DNA from: Phialocephala subalpina
Lineage: Eukaryota; Ascomycota; Leotiomycetes; Helotiales; Mollisiaceae
DNA length: 64,000 bases
Reading direction: 5' to 3'
Assembly: GCA_900073065.1 (NCBI GenBank)
Contig: FJOG01000058.1
Span: forward strand, 99,388-163,387
The notes beneath the pieces were generated by a model. That model saw nothing but the letters and a program-made list of their open reading frames with translations. It had not been told where the DNA came from and searched no databases. The translations under genes were made by a program, and so were the position numbers. Of this stretch, positions 45,661 to 57,449 are shown piece by piece. Numbering within the stretch: the stretch's first letter is position 1; the number at the start of each line of letters is the position of its first letter.

Positions 45661-48600
45661 ATGTTTTCCGGATCGAACTCCTACCTGGGCGGCCAGAGCG
45701 GTCGTCCAGGCGGACCCCAACAGTACGGTTCGTTCCAATCTCAGCAGCCACCACCACAGCAGCAGAACTTCCTGGGACCACAACCTACAGGATATGGACA
45801 AGCTCCATTGCAACAGCAGTATACTGGGTTTCCTATGCAGAATCAGCAGACGGGATTCCAGCCCCAGCAGATGCAACCCCAGCCAACAGGCTACGCCGGT
45901 CAACCATCGCCATTCAACAATGCTCAAGCTCCGCAGCAGCAGAATTTCCAGACTGGAGCTCCGCCAATGCCGCAGATTCCTCAGCAGTATCAACAGCAGA
46001 CTCAGCAGCAAGCTCAGCCCCCTCCAGCAGCTCCGGTCAAGCCACAGCCTACGGGCTTTGCGGCGATGGCCGATAGCTTCAAGACGACACCGTCAGCAGC
46101 TCCCGCCCGAGGCCGCAGAGCATCTAAGTCGAAAGGCGCAAGAATACCCAATATACGGCTATCTTTCATCACGGCACAAGACCAGGCGAAGTTCGAAACA
46201 TTGTTCAAGTCTGCGGTTGGCGATGGGCAAACATTGTCGGGTGATAAATCGAGGGATTTGCTGCTTCGATCCAAGCTAGATGGCAATTCTTTATCCCAGA
46301 TCTGGTAAGAGATGGACGAATACAGTACGGCGGGGTAGCAGATGCTAATGTCAATTCTAGGACTCTCGCGGATACCACACGATCCGGACAGCTGCATTTC
46401 CCCGAATTCGCCCTGGCAATGTACCTCTGCAACCTGAAGCTTGTGGGCAAGCAATTGCCTGCTACACTCCCGGAGAATATCAAGAATGAGGTTACGAGCA
46501 TGGTGGATATCATCAATTTTGGTGCGGTAGATGATGGGCCAGAGCCGGCACCAAGGACGAATGCCCCAGATTTCAACATTCGATCGAATGCTGCCTCTCC
46601 ACCTACAATCCAACAGCCACAACCGATGGCTTCGAACTCGTCTCTTCTGCAGGCACAGATGACTGGATTTCCTGGGCAGCAGAATAACTTCTCGCAAGGA
46701 GGGTTTCAGGCACAGCCGACAGGTTTCCAGCAGCCAATGCAGACAGGATTCGGTCAGCAAGGTGGCATGCAGCCACAACAGACTGGCTTCCAGAACCCCG
46801 GCGCTAATGGCTACAATGGGCCTCGACCACCAATGCCACCCATGCCTACTGGCTATGGAAACCAAGGACTCTCTCCAGCGCAGACTGGCATGGGAGGCAT
46901 GGTAGCGCCTTTGAACAGTCAGCCCACTGGTCGTCCTGGACAATGGGGTCTTGTCAATGCTCCTGCTACTGGATTGCCCAACATTGATCTCCTCCAGTCT
47001 CGAATGATGCCCCAGCAAGGCCGTGAGCAAGGCATCTTTACAACAGCTGGTCTGTCGGGAAATGCTGTCATTCCATGGGCTGTCACAAAGGATGAGAAGA
47101 CCAGATACGATTCCGTTTTCAAGGCATGGGACGGTTTTGGCAAGGGCTTCATCGGTGGTGATGTTGCGATTGAGGTGTTTGGTCAATCTGGTCTCGAGAA
47201 ACCTGATTTGGAACGTGTGTGGACCCTTGCCGATCATGGAAACAAGGGTAGACTCAACATGGACGAGTTCGCTGTCGCTATGCATTTGATCTACCGGAAA
47301 CTTAATGGCTATCCTCTACCCGCTCAGCTACCTCCTGAGCTGGTACCTCCTTCTACTCGTAACTTCAGCGAATCTATCGGTACGGTCAAGTCACTGCTCT
47401 CCCAGGAGTCTGACTTCCGAAAGAACTCAGGGGCAAGCCTACTGCCTCAGAAGACTGGGGTCAGCTACCTTAAGAATCACTCTTTCCGTGGTGATTCAGC
47501 ATTTGGAAACGCTGGACGAAAGGATGCTACTGTTTTCAAGAATAACGACGACGATGTCGGATACAAGTCTAGTGCTCGAAGACGGCTTGGCGGAAATAAC
47601 TCGCCTCGTCCATCATCCCCAGCATCCGTAGGTTCAAATGACGACTTGTCGCTAGAGCAATTGAGGAAGAAGATCCGCGAAAAGCAAGTTCTTCTCGATG
47701 CTATTGACTTCAAGGATGAGAATGCCGCAGACGAGGATGACGCTCTGGATCGAAGGGACCGTCGTGAGGCTGAAGACCTGTACCGCCGTATTCGTAGGAT
47801 ACAAGAAGACATCGATTCACACCCAGATGCTTCTCTTCGAAACGTGGATTCAGGTGCAGAAACTCGTATCCTGAAGAGACAACTTCAAGGGCTGACAGAC
47901 AAGCTTCCGGAAATTGCATCAGAAGTGCGAAAGACCGAACGCCAGATTGCCGATGCGAAGCTTGAGCTTTTCCGTCTCAAAGATGCCAAGGCTCACCCAG
48001 GCAGCGCCTCTTCGATTGTTGGTACTGGTCCTGGAGGCTCCATCACGGAGTCAGACAGACTCAAGGCTCGTGCCAAGGCTATGATGCAACAACGTTCTGC
48101 TGCTCTGACCGGACGAAAGATCGAGTCTAGCAATGAAGATCACGACGCACCAAAGAGATTGGAAGAGGAGAATGTCAAGATCAAAAACGAGAAGGAGAAC
48201 AATGAGCGCATGGTCAGAGATGTAGAAGACAGTGTTCGTGACTTCTCTCGTGGTCTTGAGGATAGCTTGAAGGAAGGTTCGTCCGACTCCACCAATGAAC
48301 ACGAGAAGCGACGATGGGAAGACGGTCTTGGCGTTGAGGATGAGGTCAAGGATTTCATTTTCGACCTGCAGAGATCCAGTCGTTCTGCAAGAGTCAGGAC
48401 AGACGACCGAAGTAGCCGATCGACTAGGGACATATCACGCGCAGATACACCATCATCACGATATGACAGTCCTGCCAAGGCATCTCCACCAGTCGAGGCA
48501 CCGAAACCTGCTCCTGCAGCAGGTGGCACTTATGCACAATACAAGACTCCAGAAGACAGAGCTGCATACATCAAACAGCAAGCCGAGCAGCGTATGGCCG

Positions 48601-50048
48601 AGCGTCTTGCAGCACTTGGCATTAAGGCTCCTTCAAAGCCAGGCGAGACAACTCAGCAGAGATTAGAGCGTGAGAAGAACGAGAGAGCTGCTAAATTAAA
48701 ACAAGCAGAGGAAGAGGATGCCAAGCGAGAAGCCGAGAGACAAGCTAGGATTAACGAAGAGCAAGGAATCCCTCCACCAGCCCCAGCTGCCGCACCTACT
48801 CCGCCAACTTCCCGGAAGCCACCCCCGCCACCGTCACGCAAAGCTGCCAAGAGTGATGCCAGTGAACGCAAGGCTGAGGAAGAGCAGAGAGTTCTCGAGG
48901 AGCAAAAAGCCCAACTTCTAGCTACGCAAGAGCTTGAGTAAGTAAAATTACCACATTTGATCATCATTGCTAACAATTTCAGGGACGATGCTGCTCGACA
49001 AGAAAAAGAGCTCGCCAACGAACGCGAAGCTGCTGCCGCTCGTCTCAGGGCGCTCGAGGAACAAGTTAAGGCTGGAAAGGTCAAGAAGGAAGAAGAGAAA
49101 CGGAGGAAGAAGGCTGCTCAAGCAGAAGCCAAGCAGCAGGAGGCTAGATTGGCCGCGCAACGAGCTGAGATTGAAGCTGCACAAGCTCGCGAGAGAGAGT
49201 TGCAACGCCAATTGGAGGCTATGGATGATGATGACTCTTCAGATGAAGACGATGGCCCAGAACAGGTCACTCCTCAAGCCTCGACACCGACGCAGAGCAG
49301 CCAGGAATTTGAGAGAAAGGAGATATCTCCACCTCCACCACCTGTGCCAGCTGTCATCCCACCAGTTCCTCCTGCGGCAACAACCACTTCCCTCCCGCCC
49401 GTTTCCAGCCCCGATGCCGAGACAAGAAATCCATTCTACAAGAAGCTTCAGACAGGTGGTGACACAGCATCACCTTCGGTTCAGTCCAATAATCCCTTCC
49501 ATCGTCTACCATCCTCGGAGGCTCCCAAGGCACCCGAACCACTCATCACTCAACCAACAGGCGGCCGATCACGCGCCCGACCCGAAGAAGACGAATGGTC
49601 TGTCGTTGGCTCGGACAAAGAAGACGACTCCTCAGACGATGAAGGTCCAGGCGCAGGTAATGCCCGCCACCTCGCATCCATCCTCTTCGGCACCATGGGT
49701 CCTCCTCGTCCCCTCTCAGCCGCTGGCGGAGCAGGCTCAACCCCCACAAGTCCCGCACCACCCCGCGACTCCCCCGCTTCTCCTCCACCCCCACCACCGA
49801 TGCCAAGTGGAGGCGCCCCGCTACCCCCTCCTATGCCAAGCTTCGGCGGTCCTCCACCTCCTCCGCCTATGCCTGGAATGGGAGCTCCTGGTGCGCCGCC
49901 ACCACCTCCTCCTATGCCTGCTATGAGTGCACCCGCGGGTGGACGTCCTCAAGGCTTGTTGAGTGAGATTCAGATGGGCAAGTCGTTGAAAAAGACGCAG
50001 ACGAAGGATAAGAGTCAGGCGTCTGTCGCGGGTAGGGTGTTGGATTGA
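45661..50048 (+). CDS. PAN1: Actin cytoskeleton-regulatory complex protein PAN1
   Basis: Three exons (45661-46304, 46361-48937, 48983-50048) give 1428 residues, the usual PAN1 length. The N-terminus has repeated QPTGY/QxTGF motifs, the LxxQxTG-type sites phosphorylated by Ark/Prk kinases. EH domain 1 (about 163-265) has [36 protein letters not shown] domain 2 (about 450-550) has [18 protein letters not shown] and [22 protein letters not shown] coiled coil (about 640-1150) is rich in Glu/Lys/Arg. The C-terminus has long proline runs ending in a WH2-like [14 protein letters not shown]1 works with END3 and SLA1 at cortical actin patches to activate Arp2/3 in endocytosis. The gene is clean with no lesions. 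Confidence 0.95.
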
Positions 50049-51182
50049 CTTGCTGGAACGGAGGAATGATTTTATATTTCTTCTTCTGATGGCATAGCGA
50101 TGGAGGGGAAGTGGGTCGGAGATGATTAGATTGGTGTATAATATTCGGGATCGTGACGGGACGAGAAAGAACAGACTGGGGATGAGAGGGTGTAGGTGAT
50201 TGGGTTGTTTATTAGCACATCCGAGATTGGAGCCTGAATTTGATGCACTTTGCTTTCTAAAACCGAAAGGTTCTCACTCACTTGTACTATATTTCTTCTT
50301 CCGTCTCTTGTTTCGTTAAGTGACGGGGGCCTTGATGCTCGTGAATGACGGATGCAAGTGCATCATCCTTTTCAAGCTAATCAATGCTCAGGCTGGAAGT
50401 CTTTCAAAAGGAACTCTCCTCGCATTCTCAGTGCCCCCAATTGATTCTGGAGCCGGATCCTCGACCTTCAAATAAGACTTTTCTCGACTTGGTATTTCCA
50501 CGAGTTGCACTTTACTTCAAACGTACTTTCGTCAAGGTATGTTTCGCTCAACTTGGATCATCCTCGAGCAACACCTTCCTCGGATTGCAGCTTACTGCAA
50601 TTGCACTTTCTCCCAAGGAAGCTCTCCTCGGATCCTGTCTTCCTCAGCTTGCAACTTCCTCAATTTGCACTTTCCGCGAGCAGTACCTGCCACGCCACCC
50701 AACGTACCTCCTCACATCACGCGCCCCGCCCTTAACTTCCCCCGATTTCCAACTTCCTTTCTTGAATTTCTTCCCTTCCTTCATCTCTGACTACCAGCAG
50801 CCATAATTCTCCACCAACTCATCTCACTCTTCTCTGGCACGGCTCAAAGTACTGTACACATCCTCCTCGAATACGATGCATATGCTAACTTGAAGATAGG
50901 ACGAGCCCAGTACCAACGAAAAGGATGATCCACTATCCCTCGTCATGATGTTTTCGAGCGAGGCTCGAGCCTGCCACCCACTGACTCTGCACAGAAAGAC
51001 CTGCAGGAGAGGTCGATTACAATTTGTCGAGAATCGCAAGGGTGGATGCGGGTCGATGAATGCGGTCACCGACAGGATGCAACTCAGCCTCAGCCTTCCT
51101 ATATTAGGGTTTTTTTTCGCGTCTCATCGTATGGTTTTGTCGCTTTGCTGATCTTGGTTAGATCTCTGGGTGCTCCGGACTT
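50049..51182. other. Intergenic, no gene recognised
   Basis: 3' flank of PAN1 and upstream region of the HET gene; short frames only. A T run of 8 at about 51110 and a pyrimidine-rich stretch. Confidence 0.45.
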
Positions 51183-53285
51183 GTGGATTCTCTTGCTTGC
51201 GATCCTTCCTGCCAGCGATACCTCTGCCTCTTCGCGCAACTTTCGATCTCGACCTGTCTCGAATACATCTTCACAAATCTCTCGGTGGTAGAAGCTAGTT
51301 TGTGGACTACTACGATAGACGCGTCAATAAGACCTTACATATACCACAGCTTGGAAGGCCAGGATCCCATTCGCCTCATCGAACTTCAACCTTCCTCGTC
51401 AATAACGGATGTCGTTCAATGCAGATTAGTTCACAGCTCCCTGCGCCAGGCCCGAGATGATATTGTTGCGTCGTATACTGCGTTGTCGTATGTCTGGGGT
51501 GATCATAACGACACCACAGAGGTCGTTCTCAACAATGGCATTCTGCAAATTACGAAAACGTTGGACTGTGCATTGAGACATATCAGGGACGAGTTGAGAG
51601 TCATGTATGTTTGGGCAGATGGAATTTGCATCAATCAGAGCGACAAGGTCGAGAGGGCGGATCAAGTCTTGCTTATGGGCGAAATATATTCGACCGCCCA
51701 TCACACGGTCATCTATCTTGGACCAGGTGATTCCACGTCTAGAGACGTCTTAAGCATCCTTCAAGACTGCTGCAATAGGGGCAACTACCAGTATTCAAGC
51801 CTTTCCATAAATTTTGGTCTCGTGGAAGGGTTGAGACAAATCCTCAACAATCCTTGGTTCTTTAGGATCTGGATACTTCAGGAGTTTGTGTTGTCTCGGG
51901 ACTCGAGGGTGCAATGGGGCCAGGCTCGCTGCGCTTGGAAAGCCCTGAGCGATATGGTTGATTATATGTCCAATGCCAGACGTCCACCAGACAATAGCGA
52001 TTCTCCAAGAGATCATCGCCAATCTACGCCTGGGGGTGGCTTTCCAATAGACTTTCGAAAGGACCCAGATACTCGGGGCTCAAGCAACTACAACCTCAAA
52101 AGTCGATCTGGTCAAGCATTCACAGCCACAGAAGTCGAAATCATCGAGCTTCTAGAACCTCTAGTTTCTCCGACGTCAAATTTCCACGTCCTCGGGCTTC
52201 CTCAACATGGCGTGCTAGAGCGCATGCAAGCCGCTAAAATCGCCCATGACCACGCTCTCAACAAGGACGATGAGAACGTTCCGAAAGACGGGCGGAGGCA
52301 CCGCCGACATAAAGATAGAAGACGTGGACAAGATCTCATAAAACTTCTCGATTTAATGGTGTCTCGAGCTGGACTTGGTGCTTTTGACCCACGAGACATG
52401 GTCTTTGCCCACCTAGGTCTTGCTAGAAATGCAGACATCCAAGTTGACTACTCGAAGACTGTCGCAGAAGTATATCACGACCTAGCACGGGAAAGCATAA
52501 CCAGATTTAATAGCCTGAGAATACTGGGCTATGTGAATGATGCAGATCCTGACGACAGGGGGATAATGGCATCCTCAAGAGGTGGCATTGTGACTTGTAC
52601 CAAGGAAAAGCTTGTTTCCTGGACCCCGAACTGGACGATGCCTCGGAAACTTCTTCCTTATAGTATCATGGAATATGTAAAATATAATTTCGAGGCTCCT
52701 AGTGACACCCGCAGGCGCAATATGGCCACAAAAGCGCCATCGTGCTATTATTCCGTGGGTCCATCAGATCTCCTAACTACGGACGGTTGGGTTTTTGGCA
52801 CTGTTAAAGAGATCGGCCCGATTTTGGAAAACATTCCCATAATACTCCAAAGAGACGAATCCCGTGGTTATCTCTGGCCTGTCGTTCCTAGTAAAGAGTG
52901 GCTAATGGATATACCGGGGCTGCCTGCCAAAGTGGTGGAAATAATGTGGAGGAACTACGAAACAAAACGGGTTTCTCTGGGCGACACCGACCGGCACTCC
53001 GCTCAGAGTTTGGTACTTCATATCTGCCAACGGAGACTTATCACCGCAGAGAAAAGCATCATTGATGCCCGCAGAATTGCTATTGTCGATAGCGAAAGGC
53101 TTGCACTAGTGCCCGCCTGCGCCAATCAGGGAGATCTAATATGCTTTTTGGATGGCTGCCCCGTGCCGTTCGTCGTCCGAGAGACGTACGTTCCTGACCA
53201 ATCTGTGATTGCTAGTTTGGAAGCAATGAAGAGCTTTGGGGGAAGAAAGAGGGAAATCCTCAATGTCAAGCTCGTTGGCGAGTGA
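51183..53285 (+). CDS. HET domain protein, start unresolved
   Basis: Open frame of 700 codons. The HET domain begins PIRLIELQPSSSITDVVQC and continues YTALSYVWGDHNDTTEVVLN, VMYVWADGICINQSDKVERA and MGEIYSTAHHTVIYLGPGD, with the body PWFFRIWILQEFVLSRDSRV typical of the HET-6/TOL type. A middle segment with a basic stretch (GRRHRRHKDRRRGQDL) precedes DLMVSRAGLGAFDPRDMVFA, then the family tail with YSKTVAEVYHDLARESI and VGPSDLLTTDGWVFGT. The first in-frame ATG lies after the SYVWG motif, so the start must be an upstream exon or has been lost; the leader frame opens at GTG 51183. Otherwise intact. Confidence 0.8.
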   Translation: MDSLACDPSCQRYLCLFAQLSISTCLEYIFTNLSVVEASLWTTTIDASIRPYIYHSLEGQDPIRLIELQPSSSITDVVQCRLVHSSLRQARDDIVASYTALSYVWGDHNDTTEVVLNNGILQITKTLDCALRHIRDELRVMYVWADGICINQSDKVERADQVLLMGEIYSTAHHTVIYLGPGDSTSRDVLSILQDCCNRGNYQYSSLSINFGLVEGLRQILNNPWFFRIWILQEFVLSRDSRVQWGQARCAWKALSDMVDYMSNARRPPDNSDSPRDHRQSTPGGGFPIDFRKDPDTRGSSNYNLKSRSGQAFTATEVEIIELLEPLVSPTSNFHVLGLPQHGVLERMQAAKIAHDHALNKDDENVPKDGRRHRRHKDRRRGQDLIKLLDLMVSRAGLGAFDPRDMVFAHLGLARNADIQVDYSKTVAEVYHDLARESITRFNSLRILGYVNDADPDDRGIMASSRGGIVTCTKEKLVSWTPNWTMPRKLLPYSIMEYVKYNFEAPSDTRRRNMATKAPSCYYSVGPSDLLTTDGWVFGTVKEIGPILENIPIILQRDESRGYLWPVVPSKEWLMDIPGLPAKVVEIMWRNYETKRVSLGDTDRHSAQSLVLHICQRRLITAEKSIIDARRIAIVDSERLALVPACANQGDLICFLDGCPVPFVVRETYVPDQSVIASLEAMKSFGGRKREILNVKLVGE

Positions 53286-54810
53286 TTCATGGAAAACGCT
53301 ATGTTTGGCCAGGCCATGCTATCATATGATTCCTATCCGAAAAGGTGGATTGCTATCCATTAGAGCCCCTCGTAGATTTCCTGGCGGTAGATAGGTTCAT
53401 TTCATTCCGTTTCGTTGAAAGTCCTACAAGCTAGCAACTCATTGGTTTGAATCGAATCCTACAAAGTCATCTAGTGTCTAACCTCCTGTTTTCGCTTGGA
53501 CAATAGAAGAGACTCGAGTAATCTTCAAAACAGGTCTACGAGATCAGAAATGATAGGTCTATGCCAACATCAATGAAATTGGATGCGAGACGTTGTTTCA
53601 GTCTTAGTTCTTAATCTCCTTTGCAAATACTTGATCAAGTCTATTCGCACTTATGGGAAGTAAAGGCGTGCTCGAGGGGTGCAGTAATTGAGGATTCTAG
53701 GAGCTAAGGATAGTACTGGTTGGGAATGTCAGTGCTCCAGCGTGGAAGTGTTTGTGAAGAGACCTTCTACAATTTATTCCTCCCCCTCGTCCTAGATTAA
53801 CATCTCCTTGTTAGGGTTTCCCTCTTGCGCATGACGCAGCAAAGCATTCGAACTTTCAATACAAGTGTTCGAAGATGAGCTCGGCGCAGGCCCCGCTGTT
53901 GGCGCAACTTCATTGTAGAAGTCATATTCATAACTGCCTGTAAAAGCTCAGAATCGGCGCTGAAAGAAGTGATGCACGACCATGTGTGCAGAAATAGACT
54001 GACCATCAGCTTGAAGCCGAGTTCTACAATAAGATCCGCGCTGCTCATTCGATTCCTAGTCGCTCCATTTGTCATTTCGAACCTCCTTCCTTGAGCTGTT
54101 CCTATGCTTGGTGTGGTGGACCATTGCTGAAGTCGCTGCTAATTTTGTGATCATGGAAGCGGGCGAGCTCCAAAGGTGCTGGTACCACTATGGTGGATAT
54201 GCTCGCGAGCGGCTGAGTCTTTTGGAAATCACATGTGAAATTCAATTCTAGAGACTACTTTGATGCGGTGACGCCCGACGTAAGCCGTGCGCCCGAGATG
54301 AAGCAAGGTGTTGGCTCTCAGCGGGCAATATGGCCAGTTGGTCCAGCGCCTCAGCGTCACATTGCAGCCCGCTCCAAGAATGTTGTACACTGCTTTGTCA
54401 CTCCTCGCAGCAATTGACCCAAGCCCTAGCATTGGCGAGAGAGAAGAGGGCCAATAGGATTGCAGATGACAGTTCTTGAGTGGGAATGCTTGAGGGCAAC
54501 AGCCAGTAAGGCTGGAGGATAATAATATTTCAGGCAGTAACAACTGCAGTGAAAAATGCACATCCGCTCGAAGAGGGATAGAGAGATCAAGTATACGCAG
54601 TGCTAGAGTAAGAACTGGCTTGAAGTTAGACCATCATTGTTATTGTTATTACAGCAAATCAAAACGGCATTCTTTCAACATTATTCCAAAGCCAAAAGAT
54701 TCACAGTCGAATCAAGCCTTGCTGGTGACCCCAAGATTTAGCTTCATCAGCTTCAAATCCTCAATTGCCAGTCTCATTAATGGTCAACTCCATCAACCTC
54801 GCAATCACTG
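53286..54810. other. Intergenic with eroded exon fragments on the - strand
   Basis: At about 54050-53800 (-) an exon pair joins to ADGSYEYDFYNEVAPTAGPA and ends ALLRHAQEGNPNKEMLI at 53803-53801, using a GTCAGT...TTACAG intron. Upstream frames have stops (TAG at about 54052 in place of a likely Gln). Further upstream (54220-54110) PAPLELARFHDHKISSDFSN is readable. A remnant of an unrecognised gene. Confidence 0.35.
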
Positions 54811-55800
54811 TCACCAAGTTGATTTGGAGTACTCCTTCGTCTCCTTCTCACACCAACCCCAGAACTCCGCCGCCAAACCCGTCCCGCCCTCCTTCTCCCC
54901 TTTCAAACTCTCCAAAATATCCTTCCTAGGATCCGGATGCCATCTCCCCCACGGAATCGCCATCCTCCCTCCATCTTCCAATTTCACATCAGGACTCAAT
55001 CCACACCACAACTCAGTATAAGCGCCCATCTTCGGCTCATACAACACAACACTCATGACCTTCCTCACCAACCACGGAATACCATTCCAAGCCGCTGTTC
55101 TCAAATTGCCCGGATTTTGCGATATGGAAATTATAGAATGGGAAGAGAGATGATTCGAGAACTCGGAAGCAAGGAACCAGTTCGCGGCTTTGGATGAGGA
55201 GTAATTCCTCGCTTTGTCTTGGGAGTATTGTCCTGGAACGAGTTCCGACATTGAGAGTCCGCCTGGGGGTCCGGACATGTCGATTATGGAGGATGTGGTC
55301 CAAACAATACGAACGGTTCCTGGTAGTGAGATCTTGGATGTTGCGATGAGGATCGGCGTCAAAAGTTTGGTGAACAAAAAGTGGCCGAGGACGTTGGTCC
55401 CCATGTGTGCTTCGTGGCCTTGCTTGCTGACACTTCCTGCCGGGACGTGGGCTATCCCTGCGTTGTTGAAGAGGACGTCGAGTCGTGATTCTTGAGCCAG
55501 GAATTGTGAAGCGGCGATGGGGACGGTGGTTAGATCTGAGAGGTCGAGGGCGAGTGGTTTGAGTGTTCCGGACGATGAGGGGTATTGAGTTTTGATATCT
55601 GAGATTGCGGCGGTGATCTTTGAGGCGGTCCGGGAGGCGATGTAGACGATTCCGCCAGCTGAATACAGGAATTTCACGAGTTCGAGACCGACGCCGGCGT
55701 TGCCGCCTGTGACGATGTAGACATTTCCTTTGAGGGAGGGGAGGTTTTTTTCGGTGAAGGAGGGTGCTGGTGGGAATATTTGGGCGAGTGTTCCGCCCAT
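54811..55800 (-). CDS. Short-chain dehydrogenase/reductase
   Basis: Single exon. Start at MGGTLAQIF (55800, 329 residues); the frame is open 27 codons upstream. Classical SDR motifs: VYIVTGGNAGVGLELVKFL (NAD(P)-binding TGxxxGxG, about residues 27-45), LDLSDL, LDVLFNNAGIAHVPAG (NNAG), VRIVWTTSSIID with the catalytic Ser, and YSSSKAANWFLA with the Tyr and Lys pair. Similar fungal proteins act on small carbonyl substrates or on WW-oxidoreductase-like substrates; the substrate is not known. No signal peptide in the preferred start. Frame intact. Confidence 0.85.
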   Translation of the reverse strand: MGGTLAQIFPPAPSFTEKNLPSLKGNVYIVTGGNAGVGLELVKFLYSAGGIVYIASRTASKITAAISDIKTQYPSSSGTLKPLALDLSDLTTVPIAASQFLAQESRLDVLFNNAGIAHVPAGSVSKQGHEAHMGTNVLGHFLFTKLLTPILIATSKISLPGTVRIVWTTSSIIDMSGPPGGLSMSELVPGQYSQDKARNYSSSKAANWFLASEFSNHLSSHSIISISQNPGNLRTAAWNGIPWLVRKVMSVVLYEPKMGAYTELWCGLSPDVKLEDGGRMAIPWGRWHPDPRKDILESLKGEKEGGTGLAAEFWGWCEKETKEYSKSTW

Positions 55801-56644
55801 GGTGATTGTGTATGAGTTTTCCGAGAGATTGAGAGGTAGCTTTTCTGAGGAGTGTTGTGTTTTGAGGTTGAGAATTCCCACAGTCGAGGGCTGTCTAGGT
55901 CGAGTGTTCGGAGGTGGAAGATTTGAAGGTTGAAGTTCTTAGAAGAAGAGGAGCTGCGGAGGATTAGTGTATCTATTATCTTTGAGTATACAATTCAAGG
56001 ATGAGCAGACATTTAGTGCTTATATAGAATAAGAAAATGGCAGGTGCAAATGAACTACTGCCAACTAGATCCTCAAACACACGTGACACTTGTCAGAATC
56101 CACTGAACGGCGAATGAATGTCTCCTTCGGGGCTTCAGATAGCCCACCAACGTCACACAATATCTCTCATCGTATCGGTCATGAGAAAGCGAGGTAGCTA
56201 TTGAGATTATGAAAGCTTGATGGTCGTGGTTCTGGTCCACTAGAAGCTAGCCAAACGAAGTCTAGCGACCTCCTTTCTGACTCTACCCCACTTTTCTGAC
56301 AGTTCTGACAGCTGCATTGGACCTGCTTACATATCTCGATTCTCCAGATGGGGAATTAGTCAGTCCGTGTCAAAGTGAATGCTGAGTCTGACTGAGTATG
56401 GTCCTCGTCCACAATGTAGGATTCAGCTTCTCGACACCTTGACGAAATAGTTCAACAAATCTCAAATGTCTCGATCTCAGGTTTCTTTTCCATGAGTTGC
56501 CCGTCCATCACCTCATGCACATAAGCGTCCCCTAAAAGTCGGTACATCCTAGGACTTACAGGTCTCAAAACAAACGGAAGCTTTCCGCATAAGAAAATAC
56601 ACACGGCGTTGCCAACCTCCATTTCCAAAAGCCCAAGACCAATA
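55801..56644. other. Intergenic, no gene recognised
   Basis: Promoter side of the SDR gene and left flank of the foldback element. Confidence 0.4.
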
Positions 56645-57449
56645 AGTCGAACCCCCCATTAGTTGGCCATCCCCTGTAGTTGGCCACCTTTTACACTAAA
56701 AATCGCGATTTTTACCCTTTAATAACTCCACCAAAAATTGATATAATTCTTTAAAACTTAAAATATAGGTTCTTATTATGAAACTTAAAAAAGCTACTAA
56801 TTTTGTTTTTAATTTTTAATTTTATATATTAAGTAATTAAAGTTCGAAATTCGAGATTTTAATTTATATATAATTTTATAAATCTATAAATACCTTTTTT
56901 AAAAATTAATAAAAAAAAGTTCGAAAAATTTCTAATAATTACTTTATATTAATGCAGCTTCAAATATATAATATATAAGTATTTCTATTAATAGTTCATT
57001 TTTTGAATTAGAACGATAAAATTCATTATATAAATTTTTATTAGAGATTTTTAAATTTCTAATAAAAAAACTAAACCATTAATAGAAATCTTAATATATT
57101 ATATATTTGGAGTTAGGTTGTTATAAAATAGCTTTTTTTTCATTTTTTAAACCTTTTTTATTAATATTTAAAAGAGTTATTTGTAGATTTATAAAATTTC
57201 AAAGTTATATATAAATTATATATAAATTAAAATCTCGAATTTCGAAGTTTAATTACTTAATATATAAAATTAAAAATTAAAAACGAAATTAGTAACTTTT
57301 TTAAGTTTTATATAAAGAGTTTATATTTTAAATTTTAAAGAATTATATTAACTTTTAGTGGAGTTATTAAAAGGTAAAAATCGCAATTTTTGGTGTAAAA
57401 GGTGGCTAACTACAGGGGGTGGCCGACTAAGGGGGGGGGGGGGTGGACT
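56645..57449. mobile_element. Foldback/MITE-like element, near-palindromic, AT-rich, TA target site
   Basis: About 805 bp. The ends carry AGTC, a C-rich run and TTAGTYGGCCA, then TGTAGTTRGCCACC and TTTTACACYAAAAATCGC, in inverted orientation at both ends. The two arms stay complementary for almost their whole length to a centre near 57047, at roughly 85 % by eye. TA lies at 56643-56644 and 57450-57451. No open frame of note; the interior is extremely AT-rich, with a poly-G run at 57431-57443 near the right end. TA duplication suggests Tc1/mariner relatives; non-autonomous. Confidence 0.85.

Noticed and set aside
45625..47285. Long antisense frames opposite PAN1
   Set aside because: Shadows of the Gln/Pro-rich PAN1 coding strand with no motifs of their own.
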